Assembly: GCF_029224025.1 (NCBI RefSeq)
Contig: NZ_CP119392.1
Span: 3,123,001-3,187,000, forward strand
From: Rhodanobacter sp. AS-Z3
GTDB lineage: Bacteria > Pseudomonadota > Gammaproteobacteria > Xanthomonadales > Rhodanobacteraceae
Length of the DNA stretch: 64,000 nucleotides
Direction of reading: 5' to 3'
Shown piece by piece: positions 38,413 to 49,302 of this stretch. The notes under the pieces were generated by a model, which saw only the letters and a program-made list of their open reading frames with translations, ran no database searches and had not been told where the DNA came from. Numbering within the stretch: position 1 is the first letter of the stretch; the number at the start of each line of letters is the position of its first letter. The position numbers and the translations under genes are program-made.

Positions 38413-38946
38413 TCAGGAAATATCGTCGGCCTCGTCCACTTCGGCGCGGGTAACACTCCGTACTGTGGCGGCGGCAAAGCCGCGACGCAAGAGGAACTGT
38501 GCCCGGCGCGCCCGTTCAGCGGGGTCTGCGCTGCCCGCGCCACCATAGCGACGGCGCAGTTGAGCCGCCGCCGAGGCGTCCCAGTCGACCTCCGCGTCAT
38601 CCAGCAACTCGCGAATGCGCGCATCGGCCAGGCCGTGACTTTTCAGCTCCACGCGCAGACGCATCGGGCCGTACCCCTGGGAAATCCGGCTGCGCAGCAG
38701 CACTTCGCCGAAGCGGTCGTCGTCTTGGTAGTGCTGCTCCTCAAGTCGTTCGATGGCAGCACTGGTCTCTTCGCCCTCGTAACCGCCCTGACGCAGTTTG
38801 GTTTTAAGTTCCTTGCGCGAATGCTCACGCCGTGCCAGCAGGCCCAGGGCCTTGTCGTACGCTGTGCGCTTGGGCTTGGCCGGCCGCTCTCCCGGTGATC
38901 GATTATCGCCAGTAGTCCCTGACCCGGGGCGACGCCTCACGACCAT
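38413..38946 (-). CDS. recX: regulatory protein RecX
   Basis: 177 residues from the ATG at 38946; a start at 38979 is possible but lies inside the hairpin after recA. RecX repeats: ALGLLARREHSRKELKTKL, DDRFGEVLLRSRISQGYGPMR and ARRAQFLLRRGFA. It inhibits RecA filament extension. Located between recA and alaS on the minus strand, the classical order. Confidence 0.93.
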   Translation of the reverse strand: MVVRRRPGSGTTGDNRSPGERPAKPKRTAYDKALGLLARREHSRKELKTKLRQGGYEGEETSAAIERLEEQHYQDDDRFGEVLLRSRISQGYGPMRLRVELKSHGLADARIRELLDDAEVDWDASAAAQLRRRYGGAGSADPAERARRAQFLLRRGFAAATVRSVTRAEVDEADDIS

Positions 38947-38954
38947 GCAAACGC

Positions 38955-38982
38955 ACATGGCCCGGGCAAGCCGGGCCATGTA
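38955..38982 (-). terminator. hairpin between recA and recX
   Basis: TGGCCCGG and CCGGGCCA arms around GCAAG, located between the recA stop at 39012 and the recX start. No T-tract follows, so partial termination, reducing recX relative to recA as known in E. coli, is the likely role. Confidence 0.65.
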
Positions 38983-39011
38983 TTTCGCGGTGAAACGTCA
39001 ATCGGCACGAA

Positions 39012-40049
<1,038 letters not shown>

Positions 40050-40174
40050 CGTCTTGTAATCCGGTTGGGCTGTGAATGGGGAGCATGATGCCCGGGGGGA
40101 ATCTCACGGGCTGCGATCTGCGCCACCGGCGCGGGTCGGCATGTGTGGATGCAGTATCCCACACCGGTCAAGTT

Positions 40175-40190
40175 AGTCTGGCAGCAGACT
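40175..40190. promoter_or_regulatory. palindrome AGTCTG-GCAG-CAGACT between cinA and recA
   Basis: Perfect 6-bp arms with a 4-bp centre, 126 bases upstream of the recA start and just after the cinA stop. It could be a regulator site for recA or the end of cinA. It does not match the E. coli LexA box and only loosely resembles the xanthomonad TTAG-N6-TACTA form. Confidence 0.35.
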
Positions 40191-40195
40191 CCATC

Positions 40196-40705
40196 TCAAT
40201 CCGTCAGCGCTTTGCCCAAGCCGGTGAGCGCCGCCGCCACGGTCTGCCGGCGCACTGCCTCACGATCGCCCGGAAAATGGAACAGCTTCGCGTGCGCGTA
40301 GCCGCCGCGGCGCTTCCAGCTGATCCAGACGGTACCGACCGGCTTGTCTGGCGTGCCACCGGATGGCCCGGCAATGCCGGTCACCGCCACCGCCACACCC
40401 GCGCCGAAGCGCGCCAACGCGCCGGAAACCATCTCCAGCGCGGTCTCCTCACTGACCGCGCCGGCGTGTTCCAGCGTTCGCGGATTGACCCCAAGCAAAG
40501 CCTCCTTTGCCTCATAGCTGTAGGTCACCACGCCAGCGTCATACCAGGCCGAACTGCCGGGCAGATCCGTCAGCACCTTGGCGATCCAGCCACCGCTGCA
40601 TGATTCGGCCGTCACCAGCATCAGACGGCACCGCTGTACCTCGGTAGCGACCTCGCCAGCCAGCGCCAGCAATTCGGCATCGGTAGGAACAGATGACAAC
40701 TCCAT
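40196..40705 (-). CDS. pncC: CinA family protein, nicotinamide-nucleotide amidohydrolase domain
   Basis: 169 residues comprising only the C-terminal CinA (PncC) domain: [22 protein letters not shown] (split over residues 30-51), [33 protein letters not shown]. PncC deamidates NMN in NAD recycling. The short form without the COG1058 domain is common in proteobacteria, upstream of recA. Divergent from mutS with 89 bases between starts. Confidence 0.93.
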   Translation of the reverse strand: MELSSVPTDAELLALAGEVATEVQRCRLMLVTAESCSGGWIAKVLTDLPGSSAWYDAGVVTYSYEAKEALLGVNPRTLEHAGAVSEETALEMVSGALARFGAGVAVAVTGIAGPSGGTPDKPVGTVWISWKRRGGYAHAKLFHFPGDREAVRRQTVAAALTGLGKALTD

Positions 40706-40794
40706 GCGAGACTCCCGGACTTGATTGCACTTTGCGCGATGCGCAGAGGCACCGTTCTACCTGTTCCGCGCGACCACGCCAAGACTTGCATTGC

Positions 40795-43371
40795 ATGAGC
40801 CAAGACGATCTCACCAAGCACACGCCGTTCATGCGGCAGTATCTTTCCGCGAAAGCGGAGCACCCGGACGTGCTGCTGTTCTTCCGCATGGGCGATTTCT
40901 ACGAACTGTTCTATGACGACGCGCGCAAGGCGGCGCGATTGCTCGACATCACGCTGACCCAGCGTGGGCAGTCGGCCGGCGCACCGATTCCGATGGCTGG
41001 CGTGCCGTATCACGCGGCTGAAAACTATCTGGCGCGGCTGGTGCGGCTGGGCGAATCGGTGGCGATTTGCGAGCAAATCGGCGATCCGGCGCTGGCCAAG
41101 GGCATCGTCGAGCGCAAAGTGGTGCGTATCATCACGCCTGGCACGGTGACCGATGCTGCGCTTCTGGAAGACCGGCGCGACAACCTGCTGTTGGCGATCG
41201 CCGCTGGCGCTCAGGGCGCTTACGGATTGGCCTGGGTCGATCTTTCCAGCGGGCGTTTCCTGCTCAGCGAAGTGCCGAACGCCGAAGCACTTGCCGCGGA
41301 ACTGGCACGGCTGCAGCCTGCTGAAACCCTGGTCGGCGAGGATGTGGCCTGGCCGAAACTGGTCAGCACCCTGCCCGGCCTGCGCAAACGTCCCCCGTGG
41401 CACTTCGATGCTGATGCGGCCAAGCGCGAGCTCAATCGCTTCTTTGGCACCCGTGACCTCGGCGGTTTCGGCCTGGACGGCATGTCGCTGGCAGTCGCTG
41501 CCGCTGGCTGCCTGCTCGGTTACGTCGAGGAAACCCAGAAGAGCGCGCTACCGCATCTGACGGGCATGGCAGTGGAAAGCGCCAGCGAAACGATCGCGCT
41601 GGATGCCGCCACGCGCCGCAATCTGGAACTGGATACCCATCCCAGCGGGCGCCTTGAACACAGCCTGCTGGGCGTACTCGACGAAACCGTCACGCCGATG
41701 GGCGCACGCGCATTGCGCCGCTGGCTGACCCGGCCGCTGCGCTCACGCGATCTGTTGCGTCAGCGTCATCAGGCGATCGGCATGCTGATCGACAGTCGCC
41801 GACACGAGAGCCTGCGCGAGCAGTTGCGCGGCATCGGCGACCTGGAACGCATCCTCGCTCGCGTGGCCCTGCGTTCAGCGCGGCCACGCGACCTTTCCAC
41901 CCTGCGCGACGGTCTTGCCGCCGCGCCGGTGCTGCGCGATCAGATCGCCACGCTGGACAGCCCACTGCTGCACGCGCTGGTTCAGCGCATCGGCGACCAT
42001 GCAGACACGGCAGCGCTGCTGGCCTTCGCCGTCGTCGAACAGCCCCCTGTACTCCAGCGCGACGGCGGCGTGATTGCCGATGGCTATGACGCAGAGCTGG
42101 ATGAACTGCGCCGCCTGTCCACCCATGCCGACCAGTACCTGGTCGAACTGGAGGAGCGGGAGAAAGCCGCCAGCGGCATCAGCACGCTGAAGGTCGGCTA
42201 CAACCGCGTGCACGGTTACTACATCGAGATCAGCAAGGGCCAGGCCGACAAGGCACCGACGCATTACACGCGGCGACAGACCACCAAGAACGCCGAGCGT
42301 TATATCACCGAAGAATTGAAGTCATTCGAAGACAAGGTGCTGTCGGCGAAGGAGCGTTCGCTGATGCGCGAACGCGCACTCTACGAAGCGCTGCTCGACA
42401 CGCTCACCGAGAAGCTGGAGACGCTGAAAACCGCCGCCAGTGCGATGGCCGAACTCGACGTGCTGAGCAACCTCGCCGAGCGAGCCGAGGCACTGGACTG
42501 GAGCGCCCCTGAGCTGACCGACGAACCCGGTATTGCGATCGAGCGTGGCCGCCATCCGGTCGTCGAAAAAGTCCGCGACGAACCGTTCGAGCCGAACGAC
42601 CTGAAACTCGGCGACGCCCGCCGCATGCTGGTGATCACTGGCCCGAACATGGGCGGCAAATCGACTTACATGCGCCAGAACGCATTGATCGTGCTGCTCG
42701 CGCACATCGGCAGTTACGTGCCCGCCAGTCGCGCGGTGATCGGCCCGATCGACCGAATTTTCACCCGCATCGGTGCGGGCGATGACCTGTCGCGCGGGCA
42801 ATCCACCTTCATGGTGGAGATGAGCGAGACCGCCAACATTCTGCACAACGCCACCGCCGACAGTCTGGTGCTGATGGACGAAGTGGGACGTGGCACCAGC
42901 ACCTATGACGGCCTGTCGCTGGCGCGCGCGGCTGCCGTGCATCTGGCGCGGCAATGCCGCGCGTACACCTTGTTTGCCACGCATTATTTTGAACTGACCG
43001 AACTGGCCAGTGAATTCCCGACCATCGCCAACGTGCACCTGGACGCGGTCGAGTACGGCGAGCAACTGGTGTTCATGCACGCAGTGAAGGACGGCCCCGC
43101 CAACCGCAGCTTTGGTTTGCAGGTGGCCGCACTGGCGGGCCTGCCGAAATCGGTGATCGCCGATGCGCGACGCACGCTGGCAGAACTGGAGCGCGGCATG
43201 CATCAATATGCCAGCGCACCGGCACGTGCGGCTGAAGCGTCGCCACAGCTGGGGCTGTTCGCCCCAACCCAACCCTCGGCAACCGAGCGCGCGCTGGATG
43301 AGCTCGACCCGGACGCGTTGACACCGCGCGAAGCGCTGGAAGCGCTCTACCGCCTCAAGTCACTGAACTGA
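40795..43371 (+). CDS. mutS: DNA mismatch repair protein MutS
   Basis: 858 residues from the ATG at 40795; the longer frame to 40693 overlaps the cinA 5' end. Mismatch-binding FYELFYDDA (Phe-x-Glu about 34-36) at the N-terminus, Walker [15 protein letters not shown] (about 614-627), [18 protein letters not shown] and [11 protein letters not shown]. It recognises mismatches and recruits MutL, encoded about 32 kb upstream here. Confidence 0.97.
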   Translation: MSQDDLTKHTPFMRQYLSAKAEHPDVLLFFRMGDFYELFYDDARKAARLLDITLTQRGQSAGAPIPMAGVPYHAAENYLARLVRLGESVAICEQIGDPALAKGIVERKVVRIITPGTVTDAALLEDRRDNLLLAIAAGAQGAYGLAWVDLSSGRFLLSEVPNAEALAAELARLQPAETLVGEDVAWPKLVSTLPGLRKRPPWHFDADAAKRELNRFFGTRDLGGFGLDGMSLAVAAAGCLLGYVEETQKSALPHLTGMAVESASETIALDAATRRNLELDTHPSGRLEHSLLGVLDETVTPMGARALRRWLTRPLRSRDLLRQRHQAIGMLIDSRRHESLREQLRGIGDLERILARVALRSARPRDLSTLRDGLAAAPVLRDQIATLDSPLLHALVQRIGDHADTAALLAFAVVEQPPVLQRDGGVIADGYDAELDELRRLSTHADQYLVELEEREKAASGISTLKVGYNRVHGYYIEISKGQADKAPTHYTRRQTTKNAERYITEELKSFEDKVLSAKERSLMRERALYEALLDTLTEKLETLKTAASAMAELDVLSNLAERAEALDWSAPELTDEPGIAIERGRHPVVEKVRDEPFEPNDLKLGDARRMLVITGPNMGGKSTYMRQNALIVLLAHIGSYVPASRAVIGPIDRIFTRIGAGDDLSRGQSTFMVEMSETANILHNATADSLVLMDEVGRGTSTYDGLSLARAAAVHLARQCRAYTLFATHYFELTELASEFPTIANVHLDAVEYGEQLVFMHAVKDGPANRSFGLQVAALAGLPKSVIADARRTLAELERGMHQYASAPARAAEASPQLGLFAPTQPSATERALDELDPDALTPREALEALYRLKSLN

Positions 43372-43376
43372 GCGCA

Positions 43377-43411
43377 CATCAGAAGGCCGGCTTCAAGCCG
43401 GCCTTCTGATG
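43377..43411. terminator. bidirectional terminator-like hairpin after mutS
   Basis: CATCAGAAGGCCGGCTT and AAGCCGGCCTTCTGATG are perfect 17-bp arms directly adjoining around a single C. It sits between the convergent mutS and PLP-enzyme genes. Confidence 0.75.
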
Positions 43412-43487
43412 TCATCCAACCCATTCAGCGATGACCGCGGCGGCAACTCCTCTTTGCCGCCTCCACCACCCGCGACGGATGGATTCG

Positions 43488-44672
43488 TCAGGCCGCTGCG
43501 CTCAACCTGATCGCATCCAGCGCCTGATTCAGATCGGCCCACAGATCGTCAACATGCTCGATGCCGACGGACAGACGCAACAGCCCCGGCGTGATGCCGT
43601 GCTCGGCTTGGGTGGCTGCATCAACGACGCGATGGGTCAAGCCGGCCGGATGCTGGATCAAGGTATCCACCGAACCCAGGCTCACCGCAGGCGTGGCCAG
43701 CTTCACCGCCGCCATCACCGCACTCGCTGCGGCGTGCCCGCCGCGCACCTCGAACGCCATCAGGCTGCCTGGCCCGTTCATTTGCGTGTCCACCAGATGC
43801 GCATTCGCCACGGTGCCAAGCCCGGGATAGCAGACCTTCGCCACCACCGGATGCGCGGCCAGCAACTTCGACAATTTGCGTGCATTGTCCTGCGCCTTCA
43901 GCACGCGCAGCGACAAGGTCTGCAGACCGCGATGCAGCAGATAAGCGCCCAGTGGATGCAGCAAACCACCGGTAGCTGCACGCACCTGGCGCAGCGCCGA
44001 TGCCCAATCCGCATTGCAAGCGACCACGCCGGCAATCACGTCGCCATGGCCACCGAGGAATTTGGTCGCGCTGTGCAGCACCAGCGTGGCACCCAGCGAG
44101 GCCGGCTGCTGCAGCACCGGCGTGGCAAAGGTGGAATCCACCAGCACCGGCACCGCCCCGGCGGCCTTCACCACCGCCGCAATGTCGATCAAATCCAGCG
44201 TCGGATTGGCCGGCGTCTCGATAATCACCAACGCGGTATCGGCATTGATCGCATCGGCCACTTCTGCCGGCTTGACCCAGCGCGTGGTGATACCGAGCAG
44301 GCCGGAGTTCAGCAGGTGATCGTTGGTGCCATACAGCGGTCGCACCGCCAGCACGTGCTTGCCGCGCTGGCCGGCGGCGAGCAGGCAGGCCGACATCGCC
44401 GCCATGCCCGAAGCAAACGCCACCGCATCGGTGGTGTCTTCCATCTGCGCCAGCGCATTCTCGAAACGCGCCACCGTGGGGTTGTGCAGCCGCGCGTAGA
44501 TCGGGTTGGCCGCGCTGGCGGCACCACCGACCAAGGCATCAAAGCTGGCAGTTCCCTCGGCCAGATCGCGCACCGGATACGTGGTGGACAGATCCAGTGG
44601 CGGCGCATGCACGCCCAGCTCGCTGAAATCCTCGCGACCGGCGTGTACACCCAGCGTTTCAAGACGTGACAT
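43488..44672 (-). CDS. Cys/Met metabolism PLP-dependent enzyme (methionine or cystathionine gamma-lyase-like)
   Basis: 394 residues from the ATG at 44672, preceded by GGGTGG. PLP features: SGMAAMSACLLAAGQRGKHVL, PLYGTNDHL with the stacking Tyr, VDSTFATPVLQQP with the PLP-binding Asp, and HSATKFLGGHGDVIAG with the Schiff-base Lys (about 203-206). It may cleave cystathionine, methionine or related sulfur amino acids. The divergent Lrp-type gene resembles the methionine gamma-lyase/regulator pair known in pseudomonads, which favours a catabolic role. Confidence 0.85.
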   Translation of the reverse strand: MSRLETLGVHAGREDFSELGVHAPPLDLSTTYPVRDLAEGTASFDALVGGAASAANPIYARLHNPTVARFENALAQMEDTTDAVAFASGMAAMSACLLAAGQRGKHVLAVRPLYGTNDHLLNSGLLGITTRWVKPAEVADAINADTALVIIETPANPTLDLIDIAAVVKAAGAVPVLVDSTFATPVLQQPASLGATLVLHSATKFLGGHGDVIAGVVACNADWASALRQVRAATGGLLHPLGAYLLHRGLQTLSLRVLKAQDNARKLSKLLAAHPVVAKVCYPGLGTVANAHLVDTQMNGPGSLMAFEVRGGHAAASAVMAAVKLATPAVSLGSVDTLIQHPAGLTHRVVDAATQAEHGITPGLLRLSVGIEHVDDLWADLNQALDAIRLSAAA

Positions 44673-44766
44673 GAGACCCACCCCATTCGAAATAGTGGCT
44701 GGATATTAGAATCATCCGCTATGCTGGAAATTCGTTACCGAATTATATTTCGCCAAAGCCAAAATC

Positions 44767-45243
44767 ATGCGCCTGGATCGAATTGACTTCGCGATACTGC
44801 GCGAGCTGCGGAAGAACGCTCGACTGCCCAACAAGACGCTCGCCGAACGCGTTGGCGTAGCCCCTTCGACGGCACTGGAGCGGGTGCGCCGGTTGCGCGA
44901 AAGCGGCGCGATCAGCGGCTACCACGCGGAGATCGCGCCAGCGGCGGTAGGCATCGGTTTGCAGGCGATGATCAGCGTGCGCCTGGCACGCCACTCACGC
45001 AAGGATCTGGACGCCTTCCACGCCTATTTGCTGACCTTGCGCGAGGTGCTGGCGTTCTATCACGTGGCCGGCGCCAACGATTATCTGCTGCACGTGGCCG
45101 TGGCCAACAGCGACCACCTGCGCGACTTCGCACTCGACGCGTTCACCACGCGGCCGGAAGTGGCACACATCGAGACCAGCCTGATCTTTACCTTCCGCCG
45201 CAATCCAGACGTGCCGATTTACCGCGAGGCGGATCAGGACTGA
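44767..45243 (+). CDS. Lrp/AsnC family transcriptional regulator
   Basis: 158 residues. N-terminal HTH (LDRIDFAILRELRKNARLPN, TLAERVGVAPSTALERVRRL) and C-terminal RAM ligand-binding domain (FYHVAGANDYLLHVAVANSD). Divergent from the PLP gamma-lyase gene with 94 bases between starts, so it probably senses an amino acid and controls that gene. Transcription factor, DNA-binding, octamer-forming in the family. Confidence 0.92.
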   Translation: MRLDRIDFAILRELRKNARLPNKTLAERVGVAPSTALERVRRLRESGAISGYHAEIAPAAVGIGLQAMISVRLARHSRKDLDAFHAYLLTLREVLAFYHVAGANDYLLHVAVANSDHLRDFALDAFTTRPEVAHIETSLIFTFRRNPDVPIYREADQD

Positions 45244-45258
45244 GCCGCGCTTCCAGAC

Positions 45259-45912
45259 TCAAGCCAGGCCATGCGCGGTCTTCAACACCATCGGCGACAG
45301 CGTTTGAGCTGACAGTGCCGGCGTCACATCTGCGTCGGGCATGGCGATGTCGGGAATATCCGCCAATTCATCGACCAGAAGCTCCGGTGCCAAGGCCAAC
45401 CCGGCGGCCTGCTGCAGCGCACTGGCATCGCTGCGGGAAGGCAATCGTCCCGCGCGCACCAGATGGCCAATGCGCACGTAGACGTCATCGCGATCAAACG
45501 GCTTGCGCATGAAGTCGTCGGCACCAAAACGCTGCAGATAGAATTGCTCGGTAGCCTGCGGATTGCCGCTGATCATCACGATCGGGATATCCCGCGTCAG
45601 CGGGTCATGGCGCAACGCGCGCAACACCGCGAAACCATTCATGCCCGGCATCACGACATCGAGGAAGATCAACGCCGGCTGCTCATGGCGCGCCTTTTCG
45701 ATCGCCGTCTCGCCGTCGACAGCCTTGAGCACGGCATAACCATCCTGCCGCAGCATCTTGCCCAGTACCGCACAGATCGTGGGCGAGTCGTCCACCACCA
45801 GCACGCGCGATCCCACTGGCGCCTGAGGTTCCACCCGCGAAGTACCTTCCGCATGACTGCCGAGCAGACGCTTGAAAAAACCAATGCCACTCTTCAACGC
45901 GTGTCCGTCCAT
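45259..45912 (-). CDS. response regulator, receiver domain with N- and C-terminal tails
   Basis: 217 residues. CheY-like receiver about 32-150: VLVVDDSPTICAVLGKML, phosphoacceptor Asp in LIFLDVVMPGMNG, VMISGN (Thr replaced by Ser) and FMRKPFD with the conserved Lys. The N-terminal tail is SGIGFFKRLLGSHAEG and the C-terminus holds IPDIAMPD. No DNA-binding domain. PilG/PilH-type output through protein contacts is plausible. Closely similar to the gene at 46443-47033. Confidence 0.88.
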   Translation of the reverse strand: MDGHALKSGIGFFKRLLGSHAEGTSRVEPQAPVGSRVLVVDDSPTICAVLGKMLRQDGYAVLKAVDGETAIEKARHEQPALIFLDVVMPGMNGFAVLRALRHDPLTRDIPIVMISGNPQATEQFYLQRFGADDFMRKPFDRDDVYVRIGHLVRAGRLPSRSDASALQQAAGLALAPELLVDELADIPDIAMPDADVTPALSAQTLSPMVLKTAHGLA

Positions 45913-46011
45913 GCGAGTTCCCCATGCAGTGTGACTTGACGAAGTTCCGCCAAGTCAGTGGATTTGCAGGAATACTCACCCATCCATGCACGCCATTCTG
46001 CGATGCACTGC

Positions 46012-46413
46012 TCATTGATCGTGTTTGAGTCGCCGCAAATCACGCCGTGCCTGCTTGTCCGGACGTTTTGGCGGAGCCCCGGCACCGATCAATCGATGCA
46101 ACTCACGCGCCGCCTCGCGCGTCGCGCGGCTGGATTCGGTTTCGTCGTACAAGGTCTGCGCCACGCTGGCCGGACCGCGCCGCTCGGACAACGCCAGCAC
46201 CTCCACTTCCATGCGTTCCTCGCCACGACTGATCTTCAGGTGATCACCCACACGAAGTGTTCTGGCCGGCTTGCAACCAGCGTCGTTGACGCTGATGTGA
46301 CCACCGTCAATCGCCTGCTTGGCGAGACTGCGGGTCTTGAAAAAGCGGGCAGCCCACAGCCACACGTCGACGCGCGTGGTGGCGACACTTTCTGATGAAA
46401 CGGGCTTGCTCAC
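46012..46413 (-). CDS. hslR: RNA-binding S4 domain protein, Hsp15 family
   Basis: 133 residues. S4 domain: VDVWLWAARFFKTRSLAKQA, GGHISVNDAGCKPARTLRVG, DHLKI; C-terminal basic helix ending RRDLRRLKHDQ. Hsp15 binds free 50S subunits with a stalled nascent peptide-tRNA and helps recycling. It lies between two paralogous response-regulator genes on the same strand. Confidence 0.92.
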   Translation of the reverse strand: MSKPVSSESVATTRVDVWLWAARFFKTRSLAKQAIDGGHISVNDAGCKPARTLRVGDHLKISRGEERMEVEVLALSERRGPASVAQTLYDETESSRATREAARELHRLIGAGAPPKRPDKQARRDLRRLKHDQ

Positions 46414-46442
46414 GGCGACCCGGGTCGCAGCATCGTCAAACC

Positions 46443-47033
46443 TCAGCCCCGGTTGCCGGACTGCTCGATCATGTCGTGAGGATCGGGCATCGCGATATCG
46501 GGAATCGCGGCATGCTCAGCCGCGGTGTGCTCCGGTTCGCTGGTTACCGGTTCCATCGTCGTGCGTTCCCGCACAACCAGGCGTCCACTGGCCGTCAGGT
46601 GTTCGATGCGCGCGAAGACCTCGCTGCGCCCAAACGGCTTCTTCATGAAGTCGTCGGCGCCAAAGCGCTGCACGTAAAACTGCTCGGTCGCCTGCAGGTT
46701 GCCGCTGATCATCACGATCGGAATATCCCGTGTCAGCGGGTCATGGCGCAACGCACGCAACACCGAGAAGCCACTCATGCCGGGCATCACGATGTCGAGG
46801 AAAATCAGATCCGGAATTTCGCGCTTGGCAATGACCAGCGCCTCATCGCCGTCGGCCGCTTTCAAAACCGAATGGTGGTTCTGCGTCAGCATCTTGCCGA
46901 TCACCGCGCGGATGGTGGCCGAATCGTCCACCACCAGAATGCAGGCTTCCTTGGGCTTGCCGGAACGCGGCAGCGCACGGCGTTCGCCGTGTTCGCCACC
47001 AAACAGTCGTTTGATCAGCTGAAAACCTGCCAT
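46443..47033 (-). CDS. response regulator, paralogue of the 45259-45912 gene
   Basis: 196 residues from the ATG at 47033; the long frame to 47909 is an artefact of the antisense AEC gene. Receiver motifs: ILVVDDSATIRAVIGKML, LIFLDIVMPGMSG with the phospho-Asp, VMISGN and FMKKPFG. N-terminal tail GFQLIKRLFGGEHGE and C-terminal IPDIAMPD mirror those of the neighbour, indicating duplication with hslR in between. No output domain. Confidence 0.87.
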   Translation of the reverse strand: MAGFQLIKRLFGGEHGERRALPRSGKPKEACILVVDDSATIRAVIGKMLTQNHHSVLKAADGDEALVIAKREIPDLIFLDIVMPGMSGFSVLRALRHDPLTRDIPIVMISGNLQATEQFYVQRFGADDFMKKPFGRSEVFARIEHLTASGRLVVRERTTMEPVTSEPEHTAAEHAAIPDIAMPDPHDMIEQSGNRG

Positions 47034-47104
47034 GACCCCAATGCTCCCTTTCCCCACCTTGAGCGCTAGTGTCGGCGCAGCACGCGCCAGACGCAAGAAA
47101 AGCG

Positions 47105-48007
47105 TTACGAGCCGAGCAGCCAGTCGCCCAGAGGAATGGTCAGCAGGGACAACACGATGCCGGCGCCCAGCACGGTATTGGCCAGACTCGGCTCCAGGCC
47201 GTATTCGTCGGCCAGGATGGTCGCCGACACCATCGGCGCCATCGCCGCCTGCAGCACGCCCACGGTCAGCACCAGCCCATCGACACCGGCCGCGCTGCCC
47301 AGCGCCCAGCACAGCAACGGCGCCAGCAACAGCTTCCAGCCCAAACCCCAACTCACCGCACCCAGTTGCCGCTGGCCCGGATGGAACTTGAATTGCAGAC
47401 CGACCGAGAACAGCGCCAGTGGCGTCAGGGTGGCACCGATCGGGGCAAACACACCATCCAGCAACGCCGGCCAGCCACCGCACAAACCCGCCACGATGCC
47501 GACCAGCAAGCCAATCGTTGGCGGGAACGTGAAGATGCGCCTGGCCACCAACCCCAGCGCCGGCTTGCGCCCGGAATACAGCGAGGCCACCACGATGCCG
47601 CCAATCGCCAGCACCGGAAAACAACCCAACTGGTCGGCAACCACCGCCAGCGCCAACCCCTGCTTGCCGTGCAAGGCCTGCAACAGCGGATACCCCATGA
47701 ACGAGGTGTTGCCCAGGCCACAAACAAGGATCAGCGCACCGGTGCGCTGACGTGACCAGCCCAGCCGCGGCCCCAGCAGGCCGAACAACAACCACGCGCC
47801 ACCGAAGGTGAGCCACATCACGGCGACCAGAAACCACAGCTGTGGATCGAAGCTGACCTTGGGAATCAGTTCCAGCACCAGCGCCGTCAGCGCCACATTC
47901 AGCACCCACCAGTTGATCCCTTGCACGATGCCCGCTGGCGGCTTGGCATAGCGCGCCACCAGGGTGCCCAGGAGCAGGCAGACGAACAGCAACAACATTG
48001 CACTCAT
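47105..48007 (-). CDS. AEC family transporter
   Basis: 300 residues, hydrophobic throughout with about ten membrane segments (AMLLLFVCLLLGTLVARYA at the start). The middle has GNTSFMGYPLLQAL, the N-x-x-F-x-G/P-type pore motif of auxin efflux carrier-like proteins. Probable exporter or symporter of small organic acids or amino acids; the substrate is unknown. Divergent from the APH-fold kinase with 123 bases between starts. Confidence 0.87.
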   Translation of the reverse strand: MSAMLLLFVCLLLGTLVARYAKPPAGIVQGINWWVLNVALTALVLELIPKVSFDPQLWFLVAVMWLTFGGAWLLFGLLGPRLGWSRQRTGALILVCGLGNTSFMGYPLLQALHGKQGLALAVVADQLGCFPVLAIGGIVVASLYSGRKPALGLVARRIFTFPPTIGLLVGIVAGLCGGWPALLDGVFAPIGATLTPLALFSVGLQFKFHPGQRQLGAVSWGLGWKLLLAPLLCWALGSAAGVDGLVLTVGVLQAAMAPMVSATILADEYGLEPSLANTVLGAGIVLSLLTIPLGDWLLGS

Positions 48008-48130
48008 CGAAAGCGGTGCCGCAGTGGAAAGTTACTCATTAGACGCGAAGCGCCGACCGTGGGAAAGCCGCTGCAACAAGCCATCGGCCATAATCCGCGA
48101 CCGGCGACCGCGCATGGCACCATTACGCTG

Positions 48131-49267
48131 ATGAACGACCCCACCCACCTCGCGCACGGACTGGTCGGCGACAACACGCCGCCGGACTGGCCTGCGCTCG
48201 GCGCAGACGAAGTCGGCGATCTGCTGCGTGATTACCCGTCGGTGACTGGCCCGACCCGAATCCGCTGGCACAGTCCGCGACCGCTGTCGGCGGCCTGTCT
48301 GGTCGAAACGGACGCAGGCGTGCTGTTCGTCAAGCGCCATCACCATCGCGTGCGCACGGCAGCAACGCTGGGTGAGGAGCATCGCTTCATCGCGCATCTG
48401 CGTGATCGCGGCATGCCGATTCCCGGCCTGTTGCGCAACGTTGAGCGCAGCACGGTCAGCACGCGCGGCGAATGGGTGTATGAAGCTCACCAGTGCGCCG
48501 CCGGCATCGACCTGTACCGCGAGTTGATCTCGTGGGAACCGTTGTCCGCCTGCTCACACGCTTTCAACGCCGGAAGCATGCTGGCCGGCCTGCATCACGC
48601 CGCGACTGACTATCACGCGGCTCAGCGCAACACGCATATTCTGGTGGCGCGCAGCGACTTGATTCAGGCGGCTGATCCGGTCGCGACCTTGACCGCGCAA
48701 CTGCCGCAACGACCCGGACTGGAGCACTATCTTCGCGATCGCCACTGGCAGCATGACCTGCATGAACTGCTCGCCCCGTGGCATCCCGTCGTACAACCGG
48801 CGCTGGCGCGACAACTGCCGCTGTGGACACATGGCGACTGGCATGTCTCCAACCTTTACTGGAGCGATGACAGCGCCAGCGCAACCGTCAGCAACGTGCT
48901 CGACTTCGGTTTGTGCGCGCGCAACTTCGCGCTGTTTGATCTGGCCACGGCGATCGAGCGTAATGCGATCGCGTGGCTGGAACTGGACCATCACACCGAC
49001 ATAGCGCATCCCGACATCGCCCATGCGCTAATCGATGGCTATCACCAACAGCGGCCGCTGACTCAAGCCGACCGCGATGTACTGGCCAACCTGCTGCCGC
49101 TGGTACACGTGGATTTTGCGTTGTCCGAAATCGAGTATTACCACGCCATCACGCAATCACCGGCCAACGCGGATCTGGCCTACGACGCGTTCCTGTGCGG
49201 CCACGCCGCGTGGTTCCACACCCGCCACGGACAGGCACTGTTGCGCGGCATCCGCAACGCCGACTAA
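48131..49267 (+). CDS. phosphotransferase of the APH/choline kinase fold
   Basis: 378 residues from the ATG at 48131; the longer frame to 47921 is antisense to the AEC gene. Kinase-fold features: LFVKRHHHRVRTAATLGEEH with the ATP-binding Lys and helix-C Glu (about 61-80), WTHGDWHVSNLYW as catalytic loop (HGDxHxxN, about 235-247), and VLDFGLCARNFALFDLA as the DFG-like metal site. It phosphorylates a small hydroxylated molecule. The next genes are a TPP-riboswitch-controlled thiamine uptake pair, so thiamine or a precursor is a reasonable but unproven substrate. Confidence 0.8.
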   Translation: MNDPTHLAHGLVGDNTPPDWPALGADEVGDLLRDYPSVTGPTRIRWHSPRPLSAACLVETDAGVLFVKRHHHRVRTAATLGEEHRFIAHLRDRGMPIPGLLRNVERSTVSTRGEWVYEAHQCAAGIDLYRELISWEPLSACSHAFNAGSMLAGLHHAATDYHAAQRNTHILVARSDLIQAADPVATLTAQLPQRPGLEHYLRDRHWQHDLHELLAPWHPVVQPALARQLPLWTHGDWHVSNLYWSDDSASATVSNVLDFGLCARNFALFDLATAIERNAIAWLELDHHTDIAHPDIAHALIDGYHQQRPLTQADRDVLANLLPLVHVDFALSEIEYYHAITQSPANADLAYDAFLCGHAAWFHTRHGQALLRGIRNAD

Positions 49268-49302
49268 ACACATCGGGACAATCCGTGGTTCAATAGGCGT
49301 TC

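Noticed and set aside
47034..47909. N-terminal extension of the response regulator to 488 residues
   Set aside because: The extra part is antisense to the AEC transporter and Gly-rich; the receiver protein has its own ATG at 47033.
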